Assembly: GCA_009377525.1 (NCBI GenBank)
Contig: WHTW01000054.1
Coordinates: 1 to 42,936, forward strand
Length of the DNA: 42,936 bases
Source of the DNA: Rhodospirillales bacterium
GTDB taxonomy: Bacteria; Pseudomonadota; Alphaproteobacteria; Reyranellales; Reyranellaceae
Direction of reading: 5' to 3'
Shown: piece by piece, positions 1 to 7,635 of the stretch
Layout: the number at the start of each line of letters is the position of its first letter
Position numbering within the stretch: position 1 is the first letter of the stretch
Notes under the pieces: model-generated
What the model saw: only the letters and a program-made list of their open reading frames with translations
Databases searched by the model: none
What the model was told of the DNA's origin: nothing
Made by a program: the position numbers and the translations under genes

Positions 1-444
1 GTCGTGAACGACGCTGAGGCGGTTGGTCACCATCCCGCCGTTCTGGATGATGAGCGTGCCCGTATTGTTAGGGCCGACGCGGAGGATGTCCGCTACAGCT
101 CCCGGCGCGTTCACCACCGTCGGATTGGGGGTGACGGTGTCGAGGACGACCTCGCTGCTTGCCGTCGGCACCGCGCCGGGGTTCCAGTTGGTGGCGTCGA
201 ACCAATCGCTCGACGTGGATCCGGTCCAGCTCGTCTGCGCCTGGGCGGGCGAGGACGTGGCGGCAAGCGCCAGGCCCAGGGCAGCAACCGAAACCGTCGC
301 AAGCAACGGCCTCCGGCAAGACGAGACGAACTCAAGGCGCGTCCCGGCATTATTTTGCAAGGCCACCCGCCCATCCCTTCGTCCCGCGAGCACCGCTGCC
401 GAAGGGCGGTCGGCGATAGTCGAACGACTGATCTTACGCTTCAT
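1..444 (-). CDS. Autotransporter-like surface protein, N-terminal part (runs off the window)
   Basis: The minus-strand frame from the ATG at 444 stays open to base 1, giving 148 residues with no stop, so the gene continues outside the window. The N-terminus is long and basic (MKRKISRST...). A hydrophobic stretch follows at about residues 53–72 (LLATVSVAALGLALAATSS) and ends in PAQAQ, which resembles the extended signal peptide of type V secreted proteins. After the predicted cleavage come WTGSTSSDWFDATNW and later NTGTLIIQNGGMVTN, the short glycine- and asparagine-rich beta-strand pattern of autotransporter passenger domains. No beta-barrel domain is visible because the C-terminus is missing. 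Assignment to the autotransporter class is inference from the signal and repeat style. A filamentous haemagglutinin-like or other PEP/beta-helix surface protein is possible. Confidence 0.6.
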   Translation of the reverse strand, partial: MKRKISRSTIADRPSAAVLAGRRDGRVALQNNAGTRLEFVSSCRRPLLATVSVAALGLALAATSSPAQAQTSWTGSTSSDWFDATNWNPGAVPTASSEVVLDTVTPNPTVVNAPGAVADILRVGPNNTGTLIIQNGGMVTNRLSVVHD

Positions 445-822
445 ACTAACCCCGACTGGCGACTTTCGAGAGAGAAGGCTCCGTTCGCCGGACGGTGGCG
501 CCCGGCAGGACGTCCGCTTGGTGCGAGTCGAGGCAGGAAAGATCAGAGATGGATCAAGGAGAACGAGTCGAATGTGGGCGACGGCGCCGCGAGCGTCCTC
601 CGAGCGATTGGCCGAACAGTAATGCACCAATCGTGTGTACACGTCAGTCACATTAATGCATATCGCCGGCTAATTTTGCTCCGGGAGATTCAATCGCGAC
701 GGTTGACACGAGCCCTCCCGCTGGGCTCCGCTAGCATGTGCAGTTTTGGACTCAGTTCTTCGCTGCAGATGCGCCACTGCGCGCCAACTATTCGTCAAGG
801 AGCCGAGGCTAACGCGGCAATC
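445..822. other. 378-base intergenic region upstream of the surface-protein gene
   Basis: No convincing gene is present. The reading frames crossing it on the plus strand lack any family resemblance and run antisense to the surface-protein gene. It is less GC-rich between 610 and 690. It holds a direct repeat TAATGCA at 620–626 and 654–660 flanking the 8-base palindrome GTGTACAC at 635–642. This is the likely promoter and control region for the minus-strand gene starting at 444. Confidence 0.5.
620..660 (-). promoter_or_regulatory. Possible operator: TAATGCA repeats around GTGTACAC
   Basis: Two TAATGCA copies (620–626, 654–660) bracket the perfect 8-base palindrome GTGTACAC (635–642), about 175–215 bases before the start of the surface-protein gene. 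The arrangement looks like a regulator binding region, but no regulator gene is adjacent and no family can be named. Confidence 0.2.
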
Positions 823-2052
823 CTATGCTGGCCGCTTTGACAGCATCGCCGCAGCAGCAAAACCCATGGCGGCGATCAGCATGATCGCGGCCAGCCCCCA
901 CAGCACCGGCGTGTAGCCGCCGAACGCCGCCCAGGCCAGTGAGGCGATCACCGGCCCCGCGGCGCGCATGATGTTGGTCGGCATGGTGAGCGCGCCCGAG
1001 ACGACACCGTAGCCTTCGGGGCCGATGAACTCGGGCACCGCCATGCCGCGCAGGATGGTTATGAGCCCGTTAGCGACGCCGTAGATGATGGCGAACAGGA
1101 TCAGGCCGTAGACATCGCTGATGCCCATCGCCAGCATCGCCATGGCGATGGGAAAGGCGAAGTAGATCCCCGCGCCGAGCTGGATGGTCGTGATGTGGCG
1201 TTGGCCCACCATCAGCAGCACGCGGCCGACCACCTGCATGGGCCCGATCAGGGCGATGATGGCCATCACAACACCGATCGGCACGCCGCGATCGTCGAGC
1301 AATGGGATCAGGTGGAAGCTCATCGCCGAGAAGGCAAGCCCGTAGCCCGCGAAGGCCACGACCAGCCCCCAGAAAGCCGGCACGCGAATCGCTGCCGCAA
1401 GCGGGCTCTTCTTCGCCGCGCCGTCGACCGGCGGCTTGGCCTCGCCGATCGGGACGGGCTTTTCCTGCGGCCCGGGGACGAAGAGCCAATGCATGAGGGC
1501 CACGGCGACGTTGATGGCGGCCAACACCTCGAGGCTCGCCCGCCAGCCGACGCGCTCGACCAGGAATTGCGTGAAGGGAATGCCGAAGGTGCTGGCGAGG
1601 CCGCCGAGGAAGGTCATCAGCAGGATCGCCTGCTTGTAGCGTGGGCCGTAGACCCGGGTGATGACCGCGAAAGCCGGCTCGTAGAGCAGCACGGCCTGGC
1701 AGGCCCCCAGCCCGATCCACATGGCGTAGAACAGCGGCAGCGAGTCGATGTGCGCCCACAGGAGCATGAGCGCCGCGGCCGCCAGCGAGCCGCCGGTCAT
1801 CAGCTTGCGGCCGTGCCCGCGATCGATCCAGGCGCCGACCGGGATCGAGCACAGCCCCGCCACCATCAGGCCGGCCGACAGCGCGCCGAACATGCCGCTG
1901 CGCGACCAGCCCAGCTCCTGCGTCATCGGCACGACGAACAGCGGGAAGGTGTAATAGACCAGGCCCCAGGAGATGAGCTGGCCCAGCGAGAGCATCCACA
2001 GGATGGTCGACGGGCGCTTTCGCCACGCCTTCTCCGCCCTGCCCTCGGCCAT
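823..2052 (-). CDS. MFS transporter
   Basis: A 409-residue integral membrane protein of the major facilitator superfamily, expected to have 12 transmembrane helices in the inner membrane and to move a small molecule by proton coupling. Helix 1 begins at ILWMLSLGQLISWG. The loop after helix 2 carries GAWIDRGHGRKLM, the classical MFS motif A (G-x3-D-R-x-G-R). The substrate cannot be read from the sequence. An upstream in-frame start at 2202 would add 50 residues encoded entirely by the palindromic repeat, with composition unlike a protein. I therefore place the start at MAEGRAEKAW (2052). It is divergent from the patatin-like gene, with the nested palindrome between them. Confidence 0.85.
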   Translation of the reverse strand: MAEGRAEKAWRKRPSTILWMLSLGQLISWGLVYYTFPLFVVPMTQELGWSRSGMFGALSAGLMVAGLCSIPVGAWIDRGHGRKLMTGGSLAAAALMLLWAHIDSLPLFYAMWIGLGACQAVLLYEPAFAVITRVYGPRYKQAILLMTFLGGLASTFGIPFTQFLVERVGWRASLEVLAAINVAVALMHWLFVPGPQEKPVPIGEAKPPVDGAAKKSPLAAAIRVPAFWGLVVAFAGYGLAFSAMSFHLIPLLDDRGVPIGVVMAIIALIGPMQVVGRVLLMVGQRHITTIQLGAGIYFAFPIAMAMLAMGISDVYGLILFAIIYGVANGLITILRGMAVPEFIGPEGYGVVSGALTMPTNIMRAAGPVIASLAWAAFGGYTPVLWGLAAIMLIAAMGFAAAAMLSKRPA

Positions 2053-2072
2053 AATACGCTGCCCTCGTTGTC

Positions 2073-2202
2073 TTGCCGGAGCGCGGACCTCCGGCTCGCT
2101 CATGGCCTTCCGGACCGCGCGCGTCCCGCGCGCCTCATGAGCGCGCGGGACGCGCGCGGTCCGGAAGATTCTGAGCGGACCTGGAGGTCCGCGCTCCGGC
2201 AA
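2073..2202. repeat. Nested palindromic element 1
   Basis: The outer arms 2073–2092 and 2183–2202 are perfect 20-base inverted repeats (TTGCCGGAGCGCGGACCTCC). Between them lies a second palindrome with perfect 27-base arms, 2107–2133 and 2141–2167. It starts CTTCCGGACCGCGCGCG and has the 7-base loop CTCATGA. The two arm types match other elements of this window: CGGAGCGCG at 5776 and 20374, and TTCCGGACCG at 4219 and 33211. The element lies between two divergent genes, so it is not simply a terminator here. Confidence 0.9.
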
Positions 2203-2237
2203 GAGGGTATCGTCGCTTGTCGCAGGAGAACAGCCGC

Positions 2238-3263
2238 ATGAACGAGACCAAGCGCGTCAATCTCGCGCTGCAAGGCGGCGGCTCGCATGGCGCCTTCACC
2301 TGGGGCGTGCTCGATGCGCTGCTCGAGGACGAGCGGCTGGCGGTCGAGGCGGTGAGCGGCACCAGCGCCGGCGCCATGAACGCCGCCATTCTGCTGCAGG
2401 GCTGGACCGTCGGCGGCCGGGCCGGCGCACGCGCCGCCTTGCGTGCCTTCTGGAGCGAACTCGGCACGATGTCGATCGCGAGCCCCATCCAGCGCACGCC
2501 GCTCGACCGCCTGCAGGGCAACTGGAACCTCGACGATTCGCCGGGGGCGCTGTGGGCCGACCTGATCCAGCGCACGCTCACGCCCTGGCAGCGCAACCCA
2601 CTGAAGTTCGACCCGCTGCGCGAGCTTCTGCGTCGGCATTTCGACGAGGAGGCGGTGCGCGCCTGCCGCGAGATCAAGGCCTTCATCGCCGCGACCAACG
2701 TGCAGACCGGCAAGGTCCGCATCTTCACGCGCGAGGAGCTGTCGATCGACGCCCTGCTCGCCTCGGCCTGCCTGCCCAACGTGCACGACGCGGTGGTGAT
2801 CGACGGCGTGCCCTACTGGGACGGCGGCTTTCGCGGCAATCCGCCGATCTGGCCGTTCATCTACCAAAGCGACAGCCGCGACGTCGTGCTGGTCGAGGTC
2901 GACCCGCCGTCGCGCGAAGGCGTGCCGCGCTCCAACGCCGAGATCGCCGACCGGTTGAACGAGATCACCTTCGGCGGCGCGCTGATGTCGGAGATGCGCG
3001 CCATCGCCTTCGTCCACGACCTCATAGACCAGGGCGCCGTGACCGGGGAGTTCGCCCAGCGATTGAAGCAGCTGTTCATCCATTCGATCGCCGATGCCAC
3101 ATCGCTGGCGCCGCTCGGCTCGGTCAGCAAGTTCAACCTCGAGCCGGCCTTCCTGGAATACCTGTTCGGCCTGGGCCGTCGCGCCGCAACCTCCTGGCTC
3201 ACCACGGCGTTCAGTGCGGTCGGCGTGGAGAGCAGCATCGACATTCGCGCGCGATTTCTGTGA
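2238..3263 (+). CDS. Patatin-like phospholipase family protein
   Basis: A 341-residue serine acyl hydrolase of the patatin/RssA family. These enzymes use a Ser–Asp dyad to hydrolyse lipid acyl esters. The sequence shows the oxyanion-hole loop LALQGGGSHGAF (residues 9–20), the nucleophile elbow GTSAG with Ser43, and the second dyad residue in YWDGGF at Asp195. Residues 137–160 and the C-terminal third are typical of the DUF3734-like extended forms, but that subgrouping is tentative. The start is set at MNETKRV because AGGAG lies at 2224–2228, nine bases before the ATG. An ATG-like extension from 2217 would overlap that ribosome site. The physiological substrate is unknown. The ROK kinase gene follows after nine bases and is probably co-transcribed. 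Confidence 0.87.
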   Translation: MNETKRVNLALQGGGSHGAFTWGVLDALLEDERLAVEAVSGTSAGAMNAAILLQGWTVGGRAGARAALRAFWSELGTMSIASPIQRTPLDRLQGNWNLDDSPGALWADLIQRTLTPWQRNPLKFDPLRELLRRHFDEEAVRACREIKAFIAATNVQTGKVRIFTREELSIDALLASACLPNVHDAVVIDGVPYWDGGFRGNPPIWPFIYQSDSRDVVLVEVDPPSREGVPRSNAEIADRLNEITFGGALMSEMRAIAFVHDLIDQGAVTGEFAQRLKQLFIHSIADATSLAPLGSVSKFNLEPAFLEYLFGLGRRAATSWLTTAFSAVGVESSIDIRARFL

Positions 3264-3272
3264 AGTGGGGAC

Positions 3273-4178
3273 ATGCGTATCGGCATCGATCTCGGTGGCA
3301 CGAAAATCGAGGGCATCGTCCTCGACGACGCCGGCAAGGAGCGCGCCCGCGTGCGCGTGGCCACACCTCAGGCGAGCTACGAAGCGACCGTCGAAGGCGT
3401 GGCCGCCGTGGTGCGTGAGCTCGAAGCCAAGGTCGGCGCGCGCTGCCGCGTCGGCGTCGGACATCCCGGCGCCATCTCGCCCGCCACCGGCCTGATCAAG
3501 AACGCCAATTCCACACAACTGAACGGCCACCCGCTCGATCGCGACCTCAAGCGCCTGCTGGAGCGCGACGAGGTGCGACTGTCGAACGACGCCAACTGCT
3601 TTGCCGTCTCCGAGGCGGCCGACGGCGCGGGCCGCGGCTGGCCGGTCGTGTTCGGCGTCATCCTGGGCACCGGCGTGGGCGGCGGCATCGTGATCGAAGG
3701 CAAGCCGCTGGCCGGCGGCCAGGCGATCGGCGGCGAATGGGGCCACAACGCCCTGCCGCTGCCGCGCGACGACGAGCGGCCCGGCCCGCAATGCTATTGC
3801 GGCCGCTGCGGCTGCGTCGAGGCGTGGCTGAGCGGGCCCGCCTACCAGAAGCAGTTCCTCGCGAAGACGGGACGCAAGCTGCGCGCCACCGAGATCGCCG
3901 AGGCGGCCAAGTCGGGAGATCGCGACGCGGTCGAGAGCCTGGAACTCTACTGCGACCGGCTGGCGCGTGCGCTCGCCAACGTCGTCAACCTGATCGACCC
4001 GCACGTCATCGTGCTGGGCGGCGGGCTGTCGAAGATGGAGGCGCTCTACCGGCGGGTGCCGGAGCTGTGGCGGAACTACGTCTTCTCCGAGCCCGACCGC
4101 ATCGTGACGAAGCTGCAGCCGCCGCTGCACGGCGATTCGAGCGGCGTGCGTGGTGCTGCGTGGCTGTGGCCGGCGTAG
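3273..4178 (+). CDS. ROK family sugar kinase (fructokinase/N-acetylglucosamine kinase type)
   Basis: A 301-residue cytoplasmic ATP-dependent hexose kinase of the ROK family. The N-terminal phosphate-binding motif is GIDLGGTKIEG. The catalytic Asp is Asp106 in LSNDANCFA. The ROK zinc site is formed by His158 (EWGHN) plus the cysteines of CYCGRCGCVE (Cys174, 176, 179, 181). The length equals that of E. coli Mak and NagK. Family members phosphorylate fructose, mannose, glucose or GlcNAc, and which sugar is used here cannot be decided. The gene follows the patatin gene closely and ends exactly where the large palindrome begins. Confidence 0.87.
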   Translation: MRIGIDLGGTKIEGIVLDDAGKERARVRVATPQASYEATVEGVAAVVRELEAKVGARCRVGVGHPGAISPATGLIKNANSTQLNGHPLDRDLKRLLERDEVRLSNDANCFAVSEAADGAGRGWPVVFGVILGTGVGGGIVIEGKPLAGGQAIGGEWGHNALPLPRDDERPGPQCYCGRCGCVEAWLSGPAYQKQFLAKTGRKLRATEIAEAAKSGDRDAVESLELYCDRLARALANVVNLIDPHVIVLGGGLSKMEALYRRVPELWRNYVFSEPDRIVTKLQPPLHGDSSGVRGAAWLWPA

Positions 4179-4322
4179 TCTTTGCTGGGAGCGTGCCACT
4201 TCGTGGCGCGTCATAATCTTCCGGACCGCGAGCCTCCGGCTCGCTCATGATGCGCGCCAGAGGCGCGCGGTCCAGAAAAGCATGAGAAGACGCGCCACGG
4301 AGTGGCGCGCTCCCAGCAAAGA
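4179..4322. repeat. Nested palindromic element 2, filling a convergent junction
   Basis: The outer arms 4179–4212 and 4289–4322 are 34-base inverted repeats with two mismatches. Each is itself a hairpin around GCGCCACTCCGTGGCGC. Inside is a second palindrome of the TTCCGGACCGCG type (4219–4230 against 4266–4277, one mismatch) with TCATGA near its centre. The element begins on the base after the TAG of the ROK kinase gene and ends on the base before the stop of the AMP nucleosidase gene on the other strand. It may serve as a bidirectional transcription end, although neither side has a T-run. Confidence 0.9.
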
Positions 4323-5774
4323 TCACCGAAACGGCGGCTCGTCGAAGCTGCGGAGCTTGCGCGAGTGCAGCGAGTGAAGTTCGCCGCGCAGCAGGTCGAT
4401 GGTCTCCAGGCCGATGTGCAGGTGCTCGCCGACGGCGCGCTGGTAGAAGCGCGTGGCCGCCCCCGGAAGCTTGATCTCGCCGTGCAGGGGCTTGTCGGAG
4501 ATGCAGAGCAGCACGCCATAGGGCACGCGCAGGCGATAGCCCTGCGTTGCGAGCGTCGCGCTCTCCATGTCGACGGCGATGGCGCGGGCGTGGTTGATGC
4601 GCCGGCGCTCCTGAGTCCAGCGCAGTTCCCAGTTGCGGTCGTCGTAGCTCACCACCGTGCCGGTGCGCAGCCGCCGCTTCAGCGCCTCGCCCCTCTCGCC
4701 AGTGACGTGCTCGGCCGCCTGCTGCAGGGCGACCTGCACCTCGGCCAATGCCGGCACCGGCACTTCCGGCGGCAGAAGCTCGTCGAGGATGCGATCGCGC
4801 CGCATGTAGGCATGGGCCAGCACATAGTCGCCGATCGTCTGTGATTGGCGCAGCCCGCCGCAGTGGCCGATCATCAGCCAGCAATGCGGGCGCAGCACGG
4901 CGAGATGGTCGGTCGCCGTCTTGGCGTTGGACGGGCCGACGCCGATATTGATGATGGTCACACCGCCGCTGCCGTCGCCGCGCAGGAGGTTGTAAGCCGG
5001 CATCTGGAAGCGATGCCAGGGTGCTGCGAGCACGGCGGCTTCGGCCACCGAGGTGTCCTCGCCGCGCCGGACGACGGCGCCGCCCGGCAGCACGATCTGG
5101 GTGTAGTGCCCGTCGGGCTTCGCCAGCTCCTCCATCGCCCAGGTCAGGAAATGATCGACATAGCGCTGGTAGTTGGTGGCGAGGATCCAGGGCTGAATGG
5201 TGCGCCAGTCGGTGCCTGTGTAGTGGATCAGGCGCTGCAGCGAATAGTCGACGCGCAAGGCGTCGAACAAGGCAAGCGGCCGCGATCCCCTGCCCTCCGA
5301 CACCCAGGTGCCGTCGGCGATCTCGTCGCCGACATTGGCCAGCACCGGCGTCGGGAAATGGCGCGCCAGCTCGGACACCGAGAGGTCGCCGTGGATGAAC
5401 TCGTCGCCGGCCTCGGTGACGAAGGGATAGGGAATCTCCTGGTCGCTGACCCCGACCTCGATGGTGCCGCCGAACTCCTCGCTGAGCGGCCGCAGCTGCT
5501 CGAGCAGGTACTGGCGGAAGAAGCGCGGCTGGGTGACCGTCGTGGTGTAGCGACCCGGCGCCTGGAACTTGGCCCAGGCGCGGCGTGTGAAGGGCACGGC
5601 GGCGGACGGATGCCAGTCGACGCAGAGCTCGGGATAGCGAAAGCGGCTGCGCTCCTCGGCGCTCGGCACGGCACCCGATCCAGTGAAGCGCGCCAGGGCC
5701 TCGCGCAAGGCGCCGCTCGCCGTCGCATGAAGTTCTTCGAGGCGATCGACGGCCTGTTCGGGTGTCATGCTCAT
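4323..5774 (-). CDS. amn: AMP nucleosidase
   Basis: A 483-residue enzyme that hydrolyses AMP to adenine and ribose 5-phosphate, controlling the adenylate pool; E. coli Amn has 484 residues. The N-terminal half (RRAWAKFQAPGRYTTTVTQP) is the regulatory domain of the family. The C-terminal half is the nucleoside phosphorylase-like catalytic domain, with GHCGGLRQSQTIGDYVLAHA and the ribose/base-binding AVDMESATLA and CISDKPLHGE. The start is either MSMTPEQ (5774) or the ATG two codons later (5768). Longer in-frame versions would translate the palindrome just upstream and are rejected. The preceding gene on the strand ends 61 bases upstream. Confidence 0.92.
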   Translation of the reverse strand: MSMTPEQAVDRLEELHATASGALREALARFTGSGAVPSAEERSRFRYPELCVDWHPSAAVPFTRRAWAKFQAPGRYTTTVTQPRFFRQYLLEQLRPLSEEFGGTIEVGVSDQEIPYPFVTEAGDEFIHGDLSVSELARHFPTPVLANVGDEIADGTWVSEGRGSRPLALFDALRVDYSLQRLIHYTGTDWRTIQPWILATNYQRYVDHFLTWAMEELAKPDGHYTQIVLPGGAVVRRGEDTSVAEAAVLAAPWHRFQMPAYNLLRGDGSGGVTIINIGVGPSNAKTATDHLAVLRPHCWLMIGHCGGLRQSQTIGDYVLAHAYMRRDRILDELLPPEVPVPALAEVQVALQQAAEHVTGERGEALKRRLRTGTVVSYDDRNWELRWTQERRRINHARAIAVDMESATLATQGYRLRVPYGVLLCISDKPLHGEIKLPGAATRFYQRAVGEHLHIGLETIDLLRGELHSLHSRKLRSFDEPPFR

Positions 5775-5775
5775 C

Positions 5776-5828
5776 CGGAGCGCGGGCCTCCGGCCCGCAT
5801 CATGAGCGGGCCGGAGGCCCGCGCTCCG
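5776..5828. repeat. Palindromic element 3
   Basis: Perfect 23-base inverted arms, 5776–5798 and 5806–5828, begin CGGAGCGCGGGCCTCCGG and enclose the loop ATCATGA. The element sits between two genes on the same strand, directly before the amn start, so the amn ribosome site would lie inside one arm. Confidence 0.9.
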
Positions 5829-5835
5829 ATGACGC

Positions 5836-6651
5836 TCACTTGCACTCGGGCTTGGGCAGCGCCTCGAGGCGCGTGATGCGGTATTCGATCCCGCCATCGC
5901 TTTCCTCGTGGGTGCCGTAGAGCTCGACGCCGTTGTCGAGGGTGACACTGCTCATCTCGTAGGCGGGCTCGCCCTGGCCCTTGCCGCTGGCCTGGACGTC
6001 GAAGAAGCCGGCACGGTAGTAGATGCGGGTGCGGCCGTCGGCGAGCTGCTCGCCGCCCTCGGGGATCTTCACGCCGCTGAGCCGCTTGGGCAGCTTGCCG
6101 ATGAGGATGTTGACCGACTGCGGCGGCTTCACCTTCTCGCCGAAGAAGAACGGGGTGTCGAAGCCCTGCTCGCCGGCCTTGGCCTGGCGGATCGTCTCGC
6201 GCGCGATGGCGACCGGGAACAGGGTGGTGCCGGGCAGCGCCACGCTCTGCCCCTCGGGATCGGTGAAGCGCGCCTCGCCCTTGCCGTCGTCGCCGATCAG
6301 CGCCTCGCCTTTGACCAGGCTGGTCTGGCGCCCGCCGGTGGTGGCGCGGTGCTCGAAGCGCAGCTTCCTGCCGTCACGGCTCTCGGTCATCTGCGACTGC
6401 TGCTCGCTCGCCACCGCCGCCCGCGCGCCGGGCATCTCCAGCCGCAATCGCTGGTTCACGACATAGCCGTCGCAGGTCAGCCGCAGCTCGTAGGCATAGG
6501 TCCCCGACGTGCCGGTGCCCGGCTTGCCACGATCCATCGCGGAGACGGCATAGACGGCGCGATGCGGCGCGAAGTCCTGGGCGGCCGCGGGCGCCAGCGT
6601 GGCGACCGCGGCCAGCAGGGACATGGGTGTCAATACACGGGCATTCAGCAT
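5836..6651 (-). CDS. EipB family (DUF1849) periplasmic protein, copy 1
   Basis: A 271-residue secreted protein of the alphaproteobacterial EipB/DUF1849 family. Brucella EipB is a periplasmic beta-spiral protein needed for envelope integrity. A Sec signal peptide covers residues 1–24 (MLNARVLTPMSLLAAVATLA...AAA). The mature start QDFAPHRAVYAVS is the family signature. The two cysteines that form the EipB disulfide are present as Cys60 (RLTCDGYVV) and Cys270 (PKPECK). The gene starts inside the end of the second DUF1849 gene: its ATG at 6649–6651 overlaps the upstream stop at 6645–6647, so the two are translationally coupled. The length agrees with the family. Confidence 0.85.
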   Translation of the reverse strand: MLNARVLTPMSLLAAVATLAPAAAQDFAPHRAVYAVSAMDRGKPGTGTSGTYAYELRLTCDGYVVNQRLRLEMPGARAAVASEQQSQMTESRDGRKLRFEHRATTGGRQTSLVKGEALIGDDGKGEARFTDPEGQSVALPGTTLFPVAIARETIRQAKAGEQGFDTPFFFGEKVKPPQSVNILIGKLPKRLSGVKIPEGGEQLADGRTRIYYRAGFFDVQASGKGQGEPAYEMSSVTLDNGVELYGTHEESDGGIEYRITRLEALPKPECK

Positions 6652-7517
6652 CGCGGCCTCGGCAGGGCTTGGATTTGAACCAGGCGAGCATCCACTGCGA
6701 AGTCGCCATAGTCGAGCAGCATCGAGCGAGCAATCCCATTGGCCAGCAGGTCCAGCGCCAGCTCGTACTCCGGATTGGCGGTGCCCTGGTCGCCTGCGGC
6801 AAAAAAGGCAAGCCGCACGCCCCATGATTGTTGGCGCAACAGGCCGACGTCGCCGCGCACGACAGGTGCGCCGGCGCCGCGTGGTGGCTTGCCGATCACG
6901 GCATTCACCGTGAAGGCGCCGTCCAGCCGGGCGCCGTCGAACACGCCGTAGGACACGGACTTGTCGCCATCGCGGGCATGCCGGATGATCAGGGCGAGGT
7001 GGGTCGTCGGAAAGAGCGTGCCGGCTGGCAGGTCGAAGCTCCTGGCCTCGGGCAGCGAGAAAGAAGCCCTGCCCTTGCCGCCGGTCGCTTCCAGGTCGGC
7101 GTGGCCGCGCAACTCCTCCTCGACCTCCTGGTCCTGGATGTTGCGCACGCTGAAGCGCAGCTGCAGCCCGTCCTTGGTCTCGTAGCTGGTGAAGCTCGAA
7201 TCGGTGTCGAACTCCTCACCGTCGCTGCGCAGGAATTTCAGCTTGATGCGCTGCTTGACCTCCCAGGCGTCGCAGGAATCGACCATCTCCAGCACCATGC
7301 GGCCGTTGACCTCGATGATGCCGCTGTTGGGCCGGGCGACCGAAAGCTTCATGTCATAGGTGGCGCGATGCGGCGCCAGGATGACGTCCTGCTGCTGCGC
7401 CAGTTGCTGCTGGGCGTCCGCGACCCTTATCCACAGGCCCAGCAACAGGAGGGCGCAGACAGCGGCGAGTGGAGCCGCGATCTGGACGCGAGGACGGCGA
7501 AAACTAAGCGTGTTCAA
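6645..7517 (-). CDS. EipB family (DUF1849) periplasmic protein, copy 2
   Basis: A 290-residue paralogue of the downstream EipB-like gene. It shares APHRATYD near the mature N-terminus, Cys82 (VDSCDAW) and the terminal LPRPRC, so both disulfide cysteines are kept. It is otherwise divergent and has its own insertions (for example GKPPRGAGAP). No ATG fits the frame near the signal peptide. I favour the TTG at 7515–7517, which gives MNTLSFRRPRVQIAAPLAA and a hydrophobic core to VADA. The far upstream ATG at 7616 would overlap the divergent gene's promoter region. No clear ribosome site is seen for the TTG, so the start is uncertain. Confidence 0.75.
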   Translation of the reverse strand: MNTLSFRRPRVQIAAPLAAVCALLLLGLWIRVADAQQQLAQQQDVILAPHRATYDMKLSVARPNSGIIEVNGRMVLEMVDSCDAWEVKQRIKLKFLRSDGEEFDTDSSFTSYETKDGLQLRFSVRNIQDQEVEEELRGHADLEATGGKGRASFSLPEARSFDLPAGTLFPTTHLALIIRHARDGDKSVSYGVFDGARLDGAFTVNAVIGKPPRGAGAPVVRGDVGLLRQQSWGVRLAFFAAGDQGTANPEYELALDLLANGIARSMLLDYGDFAVDARLVQIQALPRPRC

Positions 7518-7635
7518 CGGACAATGGCAGGGGGCTAGGCCTTGTAGCCGGGCGGCCGAGCGTAATATCCATGCCCAGAGATTGCCAGAATCATCGCTGC
7601 GGCATGGCGGCCGCATAAGGGAGGGCTACCGTCTA

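Noticed and set aside
703..708. TTGACA, possible -35 box
   Set aside because: The next -10-like sequence is 23 bases away and no plus-strand gene follows.
4..840. 278-codon plus-strand frame at the left edge
   Set aside because: It runs antisense to the surface-protein gene, whose signal peptide and repeat pattern are convincing.
2100..4214. 704-codon minus-strand open frame over the patatin and ROK genes
   Set aside because: It is antisense to two genes with clear catalytic motifs. Long antisense frames are expected in this base composition, and its product is a low-complexity mix of R, A, D and Q.
6671..6681. GGATTTGAACC, like the complement of a tRNA T-loop
   Set aside because: It lies inside the EipB-like coding sequence (LVQIQALPR), and no acceptor, D or anticodon stem can be drawn around it.
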